A stretch of 64,000 nt of DNA, from contig NZ_CP104398.1 in the NCBI RefSeq assembly GCF_025311495.1, positions 1,240,001-1,304,000 of the forward strand, read 5' to 3'. Shown here piece after piece: positions 41,759 through 50,138 of this stretch. Each line of letters begins with the position of its first letter. The stretch's first letter is position 1. Both the position numbers and the translations under genes were made by a program. This DNA is from Limosilactobacillus oris. Lineage in GTDB: Bacteria; Bacillota; Bacilli; Lactobacillales; Lactobacillaceae. The notes under the pieces were generated by a model that was given only the letters and a program-made list of their open reading frames with translations, was not told the DNA's origin and searched no databases.

Positions 41759-42778
41759 ATGAAAATTGTAATTGCCGACTACGCGGGGTCAATGATGCCC
41801 AGCCACGAACTAGAAAAGCAGGTCTTATCAGCCGGGCTGCCAGGCTGTCAAATTTGTACCTATCCCTATCACGATGACCAGCGGGCCGACTTTCTCCAGC
41901 TCGTCCACGATGCCGATGCACTGCTGACTGCCTTTATCAAAATCGACGAGGAGGTGTTAGCGGCAGCGCCACGGCTTAAAGTGGTCTCAATCAACGCTAC
42001 CGGCTACGACAACGTAGATCTAGCAGCGGCCCGCCGCCACGGAGTTGCCGTTTGTCCTGTCGGTGAATACTGCACGGCGGACGTCGCGGAGTTCACCATT
42101 ACAACAATGCTGGCCCTGGTCTGCAATCTCAAGGTATATCTAACCGACGTCGATGTTCACCAGCAGTGGCGTTACGACTATGCCCAGCCTAACCGGCGCC
42201 TTAGTAATCTGACCCTGGGAATTTTTGGTCTGGGAAAGATTGGCCGGGCAGTGGCAACCCGGGCCGCAGCGCTGGGAATGCGGGTGCTGGCAGTGGACCC
42301 TTTTATCAGCCAGAAGGACTACGCTAAGGTTGATGACCGGGCCCAGTTGGTTCCCGCGGCCACCCTCTTCCAGCAGGCCGACATTATCAGCAACCACATG
42401 AACCTCAACGATAGCAACTACCACTTCTTTACCGCCGACCGGTTTAAGCAGATGGTCAAGCACCCCTACTTTATTAACATGGCCCGGGGTGCTGAAGTGG
42501 ACGAACCCGCCCTGGTGGCTGCCCTCGACAGTGGGCAGCTAAAGGGTGCGGCTCTTGACGTGCTGGCGACTGAATTCCCCGACCTGACCACTAATCCCCT
42601 AGTTGGCCGTGACAACGTCCTGGTCACCCCACACGCGGCCTTTTACAGCAGTGACTCCCTAACTGCTTTACAGAGAATTTCCTGTCAAAACATTGTCGAC
42701 TACCTCACCGGGCACCCCGAAAAGGTCTTTAAACTCGTTGTTAATCCAAAGGAGGATTCACATGACTATCCCAGCTAA
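41759..42778 (+). CDS. D-isomer-specific 2-hydroxyacid dehydrogenase
   Basis: 339 aa. The NAD domain carries LGIFGLGKIGRAVATRA (about 145-161); catalytic residues are Arg in INMARGAEVDE, Glu in VLATEFPDL and His in VTPHAAFYS. This is the D-2HADH family (D-lactate, phosphoglycerate and related dehydrogenases). Substrate unclear. ATG 41759 follows GAGGAGGGGC, with a TATAAT at 41720-41725. Its last 17 bases overlap the HxlR gene, so it is coupled to it. Confidence 0.87.
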   Translation: MKIVIADYAGSMMPSHELEKQVLSAGLPGCQICTYPYHDDQRADFLQLVHDADALLTAFIKIDEEVLAAAPRLKVVSINATGYDNVDLAAARRHGVAVCPVGEYCTADVAEFTITTMLALVCNLKVYLTDVDVHQQWRYDYAQPNRRLSNLTLGIFGLGKIGRAVATRAAALGMRVLAVDPFISQKDYAKVDDRAQLVPAATLFQQADIISNHMNLNDSNYHFFTADRFKQMVKHPYFINMARGAEVDEPALVAALDSGQLKGAALDVLATEFPDLTTNPLVGRDNVLVTPHAAFYSSDSLTALQRISCQNIVDYLTGHPEKVFKLVVNPKEDSHDYPS

Positions 42779-43196
42779 AATGTATAATACCGGTGCCGAC
42801 TACGCCCTCTCCATCATCGGTGGGAAGTGGAAACCGGTGATCTTGTACCTCCTCGCCGGCCACCCGCGGCGAACCGGCGAACTCGTCAAGCAGCTGGGAA
42901 CTTCCCACAAAGTCTTGAGCGTTCAATTGCGGGAGCTGGCCGACGCTGGGATTGTCAGCCGCAAGAGTTTCAACACGATGCCGCCCCACGTCGAGTACCA
43001 GCTGACCGCGGAGGGTGAAAACCTCTACGCCGCCCTCCGCTACCTCAACTACTGGGGTGAACAAAAGGCAGCGACTAGTTCTACGGTGAAAATTATGTGT
43101 ACTAACCAGATGAAGTCTGCCGGTGATGATGGTCTCTGCGTAATTACCAGGCAGCACCTCCACCACTGGAAGCAGGAAATTGTTAAGCAGGATTAA
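42762..43196 (+). CDS. HxlR-family transcriptional regulator
   Basis: 144 aa. The winged helix reads ALSIIGGKWKPVILYLL, then RRTGELVKQLGTSHKVLSVQ and LTAEG, the standard HxlR signature. Such regulators often sense reactive electrophiles. It is translated from AAAGGAGGATTCAC inside the end of the dehydrogenase gene and probably controls this pair and the divergent oxidoreductase. A C-terminal extension of about 35 residues contains two Cys that might be redox active. Confidence 0.88.
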   Translation: MTIPAKMYNTGADYALSIIGGKWKPVILYLLAGHPRRTGELVKQLGTSHKVLSVQLRELADAGIVSRKSFNTMPPHVEYQLTAEGENLYAALRYLNYWGEQKAATSSTVKIMCTNQMKSAGDDGLCVITRQHLHHWKQEIVKQD

Positions 43197-43211
43197 GTTT
43201 CATGTGAAACA
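43196..43211. other. parS-like sequence overlapping the HxlR stop codon
   Basis: AGTTTCATGTGAAACA has two differences from the parS consensus. Its reverse complement shares the CACATGAAAC core with the site at 35482. Confidence 0.25.
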
Positions 43212-43217
43212 TAGCCA

Positions 43218-43283
43218 ACATAAAAAGGGAAGATAATGTAGTGTCATTCGTAAAGTGACCGCGATTATCTTCCCTTTTGGCTT
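43218..43283. terminator. Bidirectional terminator
   Basis: AAAAAGGGAAGATAAT pairs with ATTATCTTCCCTTTT, with AGTGTCA/TAAAGTGACC forming an inner stem. It separates HxlR from the convergent stress-gene pair. Confidence 0.88.
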
Positions 43284-43291
43284 AAATTTTC

Positions 43292-43543
43292 TTATGTTTC
43301 AGGGCGAATCCCAAAGATCAATGAAACAATCAGTACCAAGATGACCGCCCCGACAATTGATGGAATAATTGCCATCCCTGCTACCTGTGGGCCCCATGCA
43401 CCGAGGATTGCTTCCCCAAGAGCCGACCCAACCAATCCGGCAATGATGTTGCTAATAACACCCATTGAGCCGCCCCGCCTGGTGATGGCACCAGCTGCTA
43501 ACCCGATCACACCACCGACAATTAATACCCATAACCAATGCAT
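43292..43543 (-). CDS. GlsB/YeaQ/YmgE-family stress response membrane protein
   Basis: 83 aa with three hydrophobic segments and the glycine-rich helices typical of transglycosylase-associated proteins (GLAAGAITRRGGSMGVISNI, GSALGEAILG). It is a small inner-membrane stress protein. It starts directly at the CsbD stop codon (TAAATG), with GGAGGCGAAATAA as ribosome site, so the two are one operon. Confidence 0.88.
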   Translation of the reverse strand: MHWLWVLIVGGVIGLAAGAITRRGGSMGVISNIIAGLVGSALGEAILGAWGPQVAGMAIIPSIVGAVILVLIVSLIFGIRPET

Positions 43544-43729
43544 TTATTTCGCCTCCCTTGTTTTCTCGCTCATCTTTTCTTTAACGTCCTGCAATTTATC
43601 CTTCGCCTTGCCAAAAGTTTTTTGGACCTTGCCGGCTACCTGTTCACCCTTATCATTGGTCAACTTACCTTTGACCTCCTTGAGCTTACCAGCTACCTGG
43701 TCCTTTAATCCGTGTTTATCGCTAACCAT
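43544..43729 (-). CDS. CsbD-family stress protein
   Basis: 61 aa, highly charged, with the repeated DQVAGKLKEVKGKLTNDKGE pattern of CsbD proteins. In Bacillus CsbD belongs to the general stress regulon. ATG 43729 follows TTTGAGGACG. Confidence 0.88.
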   Translation of the reverse strand: MVSDKHGLKDQVAGKLKEVKGKLTNDKGEQVAGKVQKTFGKAKDKLQDVKEKMSEKTREAK

Positions 43730-43904
43730 CGTCCTCAAACCTTTCTATCGTTACCCTGTGATATTACAGTTCGGGTCTTTCTCCCGGTGACTAGTGACAT
43801 TTGCTGATTTTAGTTTATCAACTTGCAATACCGGGTACAATAAATTAGCGATTGGCTTAGGGCTTAATTAAGCAACCTTAAAACTTCTTAAATTTTAATA
43901 ATAC

Positions 43905-43949
43905 AAAAATGCTACTAATGTATGATAAATCATCACTAGCAGCATTTCA
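43905..43949 (-). terminator. Terminator of the AhpD-like gene
   Basis: AAATGCTACTAATG pairs imperfectly with CACTAGCAGCATTT; on the minus strand T residues follow. The rest of the gap 43740-43904 holds the CsbD promoter region. Confidence 0.75.
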
Positions 43950-43964
43950 CTACCCTATTTACTT

Positions 43965-44306
43965 CTAATTCTTTAGGAATTGGTCCGCACAGGCTAGGGC
44001 CTTCCCACCATAAACGGTAGATGGGCCGCCACCCATCATGATGGCAACGTTAATCGTTTCGACGATTTCGTCCCGGGTTGCTCCCAGCTTAATCGCTCCT
44101 TTGACGTGCTGAACAATGCAACCCTCACAGCGAATCGCTACCGCAATGCCGAGTGCTTCCAGGGCCTTCGTCTTGCTATCCAATGCCCCCGCCTTAATTG
44201 CCTCCTCATGAACACCGAGGAATGCCTTTCCGGTTGCTCCGGTGCTAGCAAAGAGGTTCTTGTTGTTTGCCATTACTTCATTCAGTTCTTGCTTGTAATC
44301 TGTCAT
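43965..44306 (-). CDS. Carboxymuconolactone decarboxylase/AhpD-like protein
   Basis: 113 aa. The AhpD-type redox motif CEGCIVQHVKGA (CxxC with a following His) is present, suggesting a peroxide-detoxifying or thiol-disulfide role rather than decarboxylation. The C-terminal ETINVAIMMGGGPS helix fits the family. ATG 44306 is preceded by GAAAGGAAGATTGAC; an upstream in-frame start at 44351 is not. Confidence 0.85.
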   Translation of the reverse strand: MTDYKQELNEVMANNKNLFASTGATGKAFLGVHEEAIKAGALDSKTKALEALGIAVAIRCEGCIVQHVKGAIKLGATRDEIVETINVAIMMGGGPSTVYGGKALACADQFLKN

Positions 44307-44388
44307 GTCAATCTTCCTTTCATTTATTAACACTTGCCCACTTATCGTCAATGATACATCTTAGAAAGCGCTTTCTCAAGTGATGTTA

Positions 44389-44435
44389 AAACGGGGGTTC
44401 AGAACCCGGCTACGGCCACTTCTGAACCCCTGTTT
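44389..44435 (-). terminator. Terminator of pepC
   Basis: AAACGGGGGTTCAGAA pairs with TTCTGAACCCCTGTTT (one mismatch), T residues follow on the minus strand. Confidence 0.85.
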
Positions 44436-44453
44436 TGCTTTTCTAAAAATTGT

Positions 44454-45773
44454 CTACTGCAAAGAATCCCAAGCTGTCAGTTCAACTGGCTGCTGAGCAG
44501 CTAAGTCTTGGAGGTCCTTACTCAGGTACTTCTTGTTGATAACCGCTTCGTAAGTATATTCTTCAAACCAATCCTGGGTCATCACAAAGTAGCCGTTGTC
44601 ACCGTTATCCTTGCCCCAGCTGTTTTCAATCTTCCAGCGGGTCGGCTGGTCATTTACGAGGTCAAAGCCGGTCAGGGTCATGGCGTGGGAAACCATTGCC
44701 TGCCGTGATTCCAGCCGGTCCTTCTTGTCCATGGTAAAGTCGACACCCAATAGTTCCTCACGGTGGAAGAGCTTGGCGTCCATTAGCCCCCGCTTGCGGT
44801 CCATCTGCTGGAGAACATCATTGCCGACCCAGACGGTTTCCCCGGCCTTCAGCTGCTTGATTGCGGCTTCCTGCAGGTCTGCGAACGGGACGTTGACGAA
44901 CTTAATTGGCACCCCACCAACAACGCTATCCTGGCTTGGCATGGAGTAAACCCGCTGGTAGTCGTGATCGGGTGCATTGGTAACGACCACGTAGTCGTTG
45001 AAGTTAGTATCAAAGTACTGGTGATAGAAGTCTAGGGGCGTCAAGTCCAGTACCTGGTGGAACTTCTTGTCGTCATCACGGAATTCCAGGTCAAACTTAA
45101 CCGGTGGTTCACCAAAGGCATAGGCAGCGACCTTGTACACGTCAGCCATCATCCGTTCCCGGGCCTTGGCGAGTTCATCCGCGCTATCCCCATGGCTGAC
45201 CATCCGCCGCAACTCCAACGCGTCCTTGCGCATCAGATAGTTCATCACTTCGGCCACATCGCTGGTGTCCTTAGTGTTGTGAGTATCCGGCATCACGTAT
45301 TCCGGAACGACCCCGTACTTTTCAATAATTGAAGCCGCGTTAGCCCACTGACCACCATCATTTAGGGCGAAGTTGAGGTAAAAGTCGACCAGCCGGTCAT
45401 GGAGCGGCCGATCCGCGGTCGCAATCACCTTTTGGAAGAACATATTGGCCCGTTCGATCCGGTCCCAGAAGAACAGGTAGTTTTGGGAAAGTTCAAAGTC
45501 CTTGAAGTGGTACTTCGTGGCGAACTTGTGCCGGAGCGTGTTCAGGGCCGCAAATGACCAGCAGCGCCCACTGTGCCGTTGGTTGCTGGGCTTCCCGGTT
45601 TTAATTTCGTACGAAAATGCCCGGTGGAGTCGTTCGCTGGCTGCCGGGTCCTCGCTGGCGTTCTTAATCCCGTTCTTTTGAATGGCCCGGGCGATGACGG
45701 CAGCGTCCCGCCGGTGGTGAAAGGCCTGTTGATATTTTTTAACCATCTTGGCCGTTAGTTCTTGTTCAGACAT
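44454..45773 (-). CDS. pepC: Aminopeptidase C (bleomycin hydrolase family)
   Basis: 439 aa, normal length. The papain-like triad is present: Cys in RHSGRCWSFAALN (about residue 70), His in VSHAMTLTGFD and Asn in KIENSWGKDNG. PepC hexamers release N-terminal amino acids from peptides in the cytoplasm, a central step in peptide use by lactic acid bacteria. ATG 45773 follows GAGGAGGCAGATT. It is monocistronic. Confidence 0.97.
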   Translation of the reverse strand: MSEQELTAKMVKKYQQAFHHRRDAAVIARAIQKNGIKNASEDPAASERLHRAFSYEIKTGKPSNQRHSGRCWSFAALNTLRHKFATKYHFKDFELSQNYLFFWDRIERANMFFQKVIATADRPLHDRLVDFYLNFALNDGGQWANAASIIEKYGVVPEYVMPDTHNTKDTSDVAEVMNYLMRKDALELRRMVSHGDSADELAKARERMMADVYKVAAYAFGEPPVKFDLEFRDDDKKFHQVLDLTPLDFYHQYFDTNFNDYVVVTNAPDHDYQRVYSMPSQDSVVGGVPIKFVNVPFADLQEAAIKQLKAGETVWVGNDVLQQMDRKRGLMDAKLFHREELLGVDFTMDKKDRLESRQAMVSHAMTLTGFDLVNDQPTRWKIENSWGKDNGDNGYFVMTQDWFEEYTYEAVINKKYLSKDLQDLAAQQPVELTAWDSLQ

Positions 45774-45841
45774 AATCTGCCTCCTCAAATTCGTTGATTA
45801 TTTCTATCTTAGCACTTTCGAGGAATTTGCAGTGCTAAAAA

Positions 45842-45871
45842 GGCTGGCTGCGAGTTCTCCCGCTGCCAGCC
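45842..45871 (-). terminator. Terminator of the pst operon
   Basis: GGCTGGCTGCG pairs with CGCTGCCAGCC; on the minus strand TTTTTAG follows. Confidence 0.88.
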
Positions 45872-45879
45872 CCAAGACA

Positions 45880-46584
45880 TTAATTTTCTTCTTTTAACTT
45901 TCGCTTGACCATCGCGGGGTCGGCCTTACCTGGGTTTAGTTCCACGAGTTTGCCTGAGCCGCTATAAATAATCCACTCCGCCAAGTTGACAATGTGGTCC
46001 CCGGACCGCTCCAGGTAGCGGATCACGGAGAGGTAGGTCCCGTAGCTTTTGACGTCCTCCCGCGACTTGACCAGGGCATCCATGATGGCATCCTGCTGCT
46101 GGACGTAGATCAGGTCGACCTGCAAGTCCTCGTTGGCGACCTCGTAGGCCTTCTGCTCATCGGTATAGACGTAGGCGTCCATGACCTTCTCCAGCATCTG
46201 GCGAACGATCATCATCATTTTCTCAATCTGCTTTTCGACCTGCTCGTCAGCCTCGTCCGCGCTCAGCCTGATTCCTGCCCGGGCGATGTGGGCCGCGTAA
46301 TCCCCTAACCGTTCGACATCCGAACTGGCCTTCAAGATTGAAATAATCTTCCGAAAGTCCGTCGCCACCGGTTGCTGGAGGGCCATCAGCTTGAGGGCCT
46401 GTTTTTCCAGCTGAATTTCCTCGTCGTTTAGCTGGTGGTCATTTTCTAGTACCTGGCGAGCCAGCTGGGCATCCTTTTCATTAAAGGCCTTCGTCGCTTG
46501 GTAGATTTGCTCGCTGGCGTCAATTCCCATCTCCATAAAGCGGCCGCGCAGCCGTTTTAATTCATCATCAAAGATTGCTCCCAT
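45880..46584 (-). CDS. phoU: Phosphate transport accessory regulator PhoU
   Basis: 234 aa, all-helical, two PhoU domains. Metal-cluster strings KASSDVERLGDYAAHIA and RYLERSGDHIVNLAEW (E/DxxxD motifs) are intact. PhoU links Pst transport to Pho signalling and limits phosphate uptake. ATG 46584 follows GGAGGAAGACC, just past the pstB stop codon. Confidence 0.95.
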   Translation of the reverse strand: MGAIFDDELKRLRGRFMEMGIDASEQIYQATKAFNEKDAQLARQVLENDHQLNDEEIQLEKQALKLMALQQPVATDFRKIISILKASSDVERLGDYAAHIARAGIRLSADEADEQVEKQIEKMMMIVRQMLEKVMDAYVYTDEQKAYEVANEDLQVDLIYVQQQDAIMDALVKSREDVKSYGTYLSVIRYLERSGDHIVNLAEWIIYSGSGKLVELNPGKADPAMVKRKLKEEN

Positions 46585-46594
46585 GGTCTTCCTC

Positions 46595-47350
46595 CTAACC
46601 AAACTTACCGCTGAGGTAGTCTGCCGTTTGCTCTTCCTGCGGGTTCATGAAAATCTGCGAAGTCGGGCCGAATTCGACCAGCCGGCCCTGGTGCATGAAG
46701 GCTGTCCAATCCGCCGACCGCGACGCCTGCTGCATGTTGTGGGTCACCATGATAATGGTAAACTGTTCCTTTAATTGTACTAGGGTATCCTCGATTTGCG
46801 AAGTCGAAACCGGGTCGAGAGCACTAGTCGGCTCGTCCATCAAGATGATTTCTGGCCGAACCGCCAGCGTCCGCGCGATACAGAGCCGCTGCTGCTGGCC
46901 CCCGGAAAGTGCCAGTGCGCTCTCCTTTAGCTGGTCTTTGACTTCATCCCACAGGGCGGCCTGGCGGAGACTCTCCTCCACCCGCTGGTCCAGTACCTGG
47001 CGGTCACGCTCCCCGGCCAACCGCAGGCCGTAGATGACGTTCTCGTAAATTGACAGCGGAAAGGGGGTCGGCTGTTGGAAAACCATCCCGATTTGCTGCC
47101 GAACCCGGTAAACGTTGACGTCCGGCTGGTTGATATTGAAACCGTGAAAATTAATCAGCCCGGTCACGGTAGCGAGATTATCGTTCATCCGGTTAAGACT
47201 CCGCAGGACCGTCGACTTCCCCGATCCTGACGCGCCAATCATTGCCGTGATCTGGTGGGCCGGAAACTTCAGTGACACGTCCTGGACCACCTGTTTGTCG
47301 CCGTAAGCGACGTGGAGGTCTTTGACTTCTAGTGCGATTTGTTCTGTCAT
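46595..47350 (-). CDS. pstB: Phosphate ABC transporter ATP-binding protein
   Basis: 251 aa. Walker [10 protein letters not shown], signature LSGGQQQR, Walker [15 protein letters not shown] and switch His [10 protein letters not shown] are present, with the PstB-typical [10 protein letters not shown] after Walker A. Many lactobacilli have two pstB genes in tandem; only one is here. Confidence 0.97.
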   Translation of the reverse strand: MTEQIALEVKDLHVAYGDKQVVQDVSLKFPAHQITAMIGASGSGKSTVLRSLNRMNDNLATVTGLINFHGFNINQPDVNVYRVRQQIGMVFQQPTPFPLSIYENVIYGLRLAGERDRQVLDQRVEESLRQAALWDEVKDQLKESALALSGGQQQRLCIARTLAVRPEIILMDEPTSALDPVSTSQIEDTLVQLKEQFTIIMVTHNMQQASRSADWTAFMHQGRLVEFGPTSQIFMNPQEEQTADYLSGKFG

Positions 47351-47362
47351 TTTATCCCATCC

Positions 47363-48244
47363 TTACTTTGCCAGTCGCCGCTTAATCAGGTAGCCAACCA
47401 AGCGGGCGAGTAAATTGAACGCTAAGATCGTAATAATCAAGACCGCCGCGGACCCATTGGAAACGGCCCGGGCGTCGGGAACCAAGCCCTCGCTGTTGAC
47501 CTTCCAAATGTGAACCGCCAGGGTTTCCGCCGGGCGTAACGGATTGAGGAAGCTGGTCGGACTGAAGGGGTTCCAATCGGTGTAGCTGATCGCTGGAGAA
47601 CTCTGTCCCGCGGTGTAAATCAAGGCCGCCGCTTCCCCAAAAATCCGCCCGGCACTCAGAATGGCCCCGGTGATAATGCCAGACAGGGCCGCCGGCAAGA
47701 CAATCTTGGTGGTCACTCGCCACTTCGACATCCCCAGTCCCAAGCCGGCCTGGCGTTGCAACTGCGGTACCTGCTGCAAAGCGTCCTCGCAGGACCGTGT
47801 CAACAGGGGCAGGTTCAAAATGGTCAACGCCAGGGCCCCCGCTAGCAGGGAAAAGTCCAGGCCAAATTGGAGCACGAAGACCAGGTAACCGAACAGGCCA
47901 ATTACCACTGACGGCAAGGAGCTCAGCACCTCGATTGCCAGGCGGAGGGTGGCCGTCAGGCGGTTTTGCGGCGCGTACTCGCTCAAGTAGATGGCCGCGC
48001 ACAACGCCAGGGGTACCGAGACCAGCATGGTCAAGACGACTAGGTATAAGGAGTTAAACAACTGGTCCCGGATTCCGCCACCGCTCTTGAAGGATTCGGC
48101 TGGTGAGAAGAGGAAGTGCCAGGAAACGTTTGGCAGGCCGACAGCGAGGAGGTAGGCCAGGAAACTGATGATTAACAGGCCAACCAGCCCGGCCAGCGAG
48201 AGAACAACCGCAGTGGCAATTTTATCAACTTTTTCTGCCCGCAT
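47363..48244 (-). CDS. pstA: Phosphate ABC transporter permease PstA
   Basis: 293 aa, six helices. It has the PstA landmarks FLFSPAESFKSGGGIRDQLF split before GGGI, AIYLSEYA, and the EAA loop region around ALGLGMSKWRV. Its ATG overlaps the stop of pstC by one base. Confidence 0.95.
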   Translation of the reverse strand: MRAEKVDKIATAVVLSLAGLVGLLIISFLAYLLAVGLPNVSWHFLFSPAESFKSGGGIRDQLFNSLYLVVLTMLVSVPLALCAAIYLSEYAPQNRLTATLRLAIEVLSSLPSVVIGLFGYLVFVLQFGLDFSLLAGALALTILNLPLLTRSCEDALQQVPQLQRQAGLGLGMSKWRVTTKIVLPAALSGIITGAILSAGRIFGEAAALIYTAGQSSPAISYTDWNPFSPTSFLNPLRPAETLAVHIWKVNSEGLVPDARAVSNGSAAVLIITILAFNLLARLVGYLIKRRLAK

Positions 48245-49143
48245 TAGTGAGCCCCTTTCTTGGCGACCAGCCGGAGAAGCAGGTTGAACGCCAATGACAT
48301 TAGCAACAAGATCAACGCCAGTGACCAGAGGGCGTTATTGGAGGTGGTCCCCATGACGGTGTTCCCGATTCCAGTCGTCAGCACACTGGTCAGGGTCGCG
48401 GCCGAAGACATCAGCCCGTGCGGCATGACCGCCGCGTTCCCAATCACCATTTGCACGGCGAGGGCCTCACCAAAAGCCCGGGCCATCCCAAAGATCATTG
48501 CCGTTAGGATGCCGCCCTTGGCACTGGGGATCACTACCCGGATAATGGTCTGCCAACGGGTCGCCCCCAGCCCTGCCGAAGCGAGCCGGTATTGTTTTGG
48601 AACTTGCCGGAGGTTGTCAATCGTCATTGAGGTCATGGTTGGTAACACCATCAAGAAGAGCACGCAGGTGGCTGCCAGGATTCCAAAGCCGGTTCCGCCA
48701 AAGAGCCGGCCCAGCCGCGGCACGATCACGGTCAGGCCAACGTAGCCATAGACGACCGAGGGAACGCCGACCAGCAGCTCAATTACGGGCTGGATGAGCT
48801 GGTTGACCCGCGGGGGCAGCATTTCCGTAATTGCGACCGCACTGACCAGGGCTAGGGGTAAGGCAACAATTCCTGCCAGGAGGGTCACCGCAAAGGAGGT
48901 GACGATCATCGGCAAGGCACCGTACAAGTGATGACTCGGCTGCCAGTTCACGCCGCTCAGGAATTTGCCCAGGGAATAGCCATTCTTGGTGAAGAGTGCC
49001 AAGCCCTTACTCGTTAAGAAAATGAGGATCGTGGCGACCAAGCCGCCGATAACTATAATTGCTAAATAGCTGATGATTTTCCCCCGCCAATCCTGACGGC
49101 TCTCCGCAGACGGGGTCAGCAGCTCCTGTTTGACTTTATCCAT
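48244..49143 (-). CDS. pstC: Phosphate ABC transporter permease PstC
   Basis: 299 aa, six helices; landmarks are WQPSHHLYGALPMIVTSF, PSVVYGYVGL and ASAGLGATRWQTI (EAA loop). ATG 49143 is chosen because AAAGGAAGTAACGGG precedes it, overlapping the end of pstS. Confidence 0.95.
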   Translation of the reverse strand: MDKVKQELLTPSAESRQDWRGKIISYLAIIVIGGLVATILIFLTSKGLALFTKNGYSLGKFLSGVNWQPSHHLYGALPMIVTSFAVTLLAGIVALPLALVSAVAITEMLPPRVNQLIQPVIELLVGVPSVVYGYVGLTVIVPRLGRLFGGTGFGILAATCVLFLMVLPTMTSMTIDNLRQVPKQYRLASAGLGATRWQTIIRVVIPSAKGGILTAMIFGMARAFGEALAVQMVIGNAAVMPHGLMSSAATLTSVLTTGIGNTVMGTTSNNALWSLALILLLMSLAFNLLLRLVAKKGAH

Positions 49144-49147
49144 CCCG

Positions 49148-50020
49148 TTACTTCCTTTCACTTACCTGGCCGGTTGCCGACTTGGTTACTTTCATCTCGT
49201 GGATGCTGACGTAATTGGCCTCCTTCACCAAACCATTTTGGACCTTTCCCGACTGCATGTACTTGATAAATTGCTGGGTCGCCCGGCTCGGCTGCTGCTG
49301 CGTGTACAGGTGTTCATAAGACCAGAGCGGCCAGCGGTTGGTCGTGACGTTGCTGGCCGTCGGGGCAACCCCGTTGATTTTTAACGGCTGAACTGTCTTG
49401 TTGAGGTAGGCAAAGGAGATGTAGGAAATGGCTCCGGGAGTGTTCGTGACGATTTCCTTCACCGTCCCGTTAGAGTCCTGCTCTTGGGCCTGAACGGCAT
49501 GGTCACCCTTAGTGAGGACCGTCTGCTCAAAGGCCAGCCGGGTTCCGCTCCCGTTGGCCCGGTTAATCACGGTAATCGGCAGGTCCGGGCCGCCGACCTG
49601 ACGCCAGTTGGTGATTTGCCCAGTGAAAATCCGGCGCAGCTGGGTCATCGTGAGGTTTTTGACCCCCAGCTTGGGATTGACAATCGGGGCAATTCCCGAC
49701 ACGGCAACGATGTGGTCCCGGAGTTTGTGGGCATCAATGCCGTCCTGCTGGCTAGCAAAGATGTCTGCAGAACCGATGTTGACTGCCCCGGCCTGGACCT
49801 GGCTCAACCCCGTCCCGGAGCCGCCACCTTGGACGGTAATGTTGGTGGTTGGCTGCCCCTGGCGATACCTGGCCGCGACCGCCTCGGCTAGTGGTTGCAG
49901 TGCGGTTGAGCCGACGATCGTGACTTTCTCCTGGGCAGGGTGGTGTTTGGCAGCCACCCAGCCAGCTCCCAGGCCGCCGACGAGCGCCGCTAGGATGATT
50001 CCCAATAATATTCTCCGCAT
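49148..50020 (-). CDS. pstS: Phosphate-binding protein PstS, without a lipobox
   Basis: 290 aa. After an N-terminal hydrophobic segment (LLGIILAALVGGLGAGWVAA) comes the binding domain: VGSTALQPLAEAVA, GGGSGTGLSQVQ, GSADIFAS and NRANGSGTR. The usual lipoprotein Cys after the signal is absent, so the protein is either anchored by the uncleaved segment or secreted. ATG 50020 follows TAGGAGGCCAATC. It heads the pst operon behind the Pho-box repeats. Confidence 0.95.
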   Translation of the reverse strand: MRRILLGIILAALVGGLGAGWVAAKHHPAQEKVTIVGSTALQPLAEAVAARYRQGQPTTNITVQGGGSGTGLSQVQAGAVNIGSADIFASQQDGIDAHKLRDHIVAVSGIAPIVNPKLGVKNLTMTQLRRIFTGQITNWRQVGGPDLPITVINRANGSGTRLAFEQTVLTKGDHAVQAQEQDSNGTVKEIVTNTPGAISYISFAYLNKTVQPLKINGVAPTASNVTTNRWPLWSYEHLYTQQQPSRATQQFIKYMQSGKVQNGLVKEANYVSIHEMKVTKSATGQVSERK

Positions 50021-50080
50021 GATTGGCCTCCTAGTTGTCTTTACGGATTTCCTATGATACAAATAAGGATAGCAAGCCAC

Positions 50081-50119
50081 TGTAAACTTTTAATTGAAGC
50101 AATGTAAAAGTTATGTAAA
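50081..50119. promoter_or_regulatory. Phased Pho-box repeats between pstS and the PhoP-like gene
   Basis: TGTAAA (TTTACA on the strand of pst) occurs at 50081, 50103 and 50114, spaced 22 and 11 bases, so all three lie on one face of the helix. TTTACA-like direct repeats at 11-base spacing are the PhoP-binding pattern known from Bacillus. Confidence 0.7.
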
Positions 50120-50138
50120 TACTGGAGAATAATCCCGA

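Noticed and set aside
41759-42778. Vancomycin-resistance-type D-lactate dehydrogenase (VanH) call
   Set aside because: Family motifs fit general D-2-hydroxyacid dehydrogenases; no ligase or other van-like gene is near.
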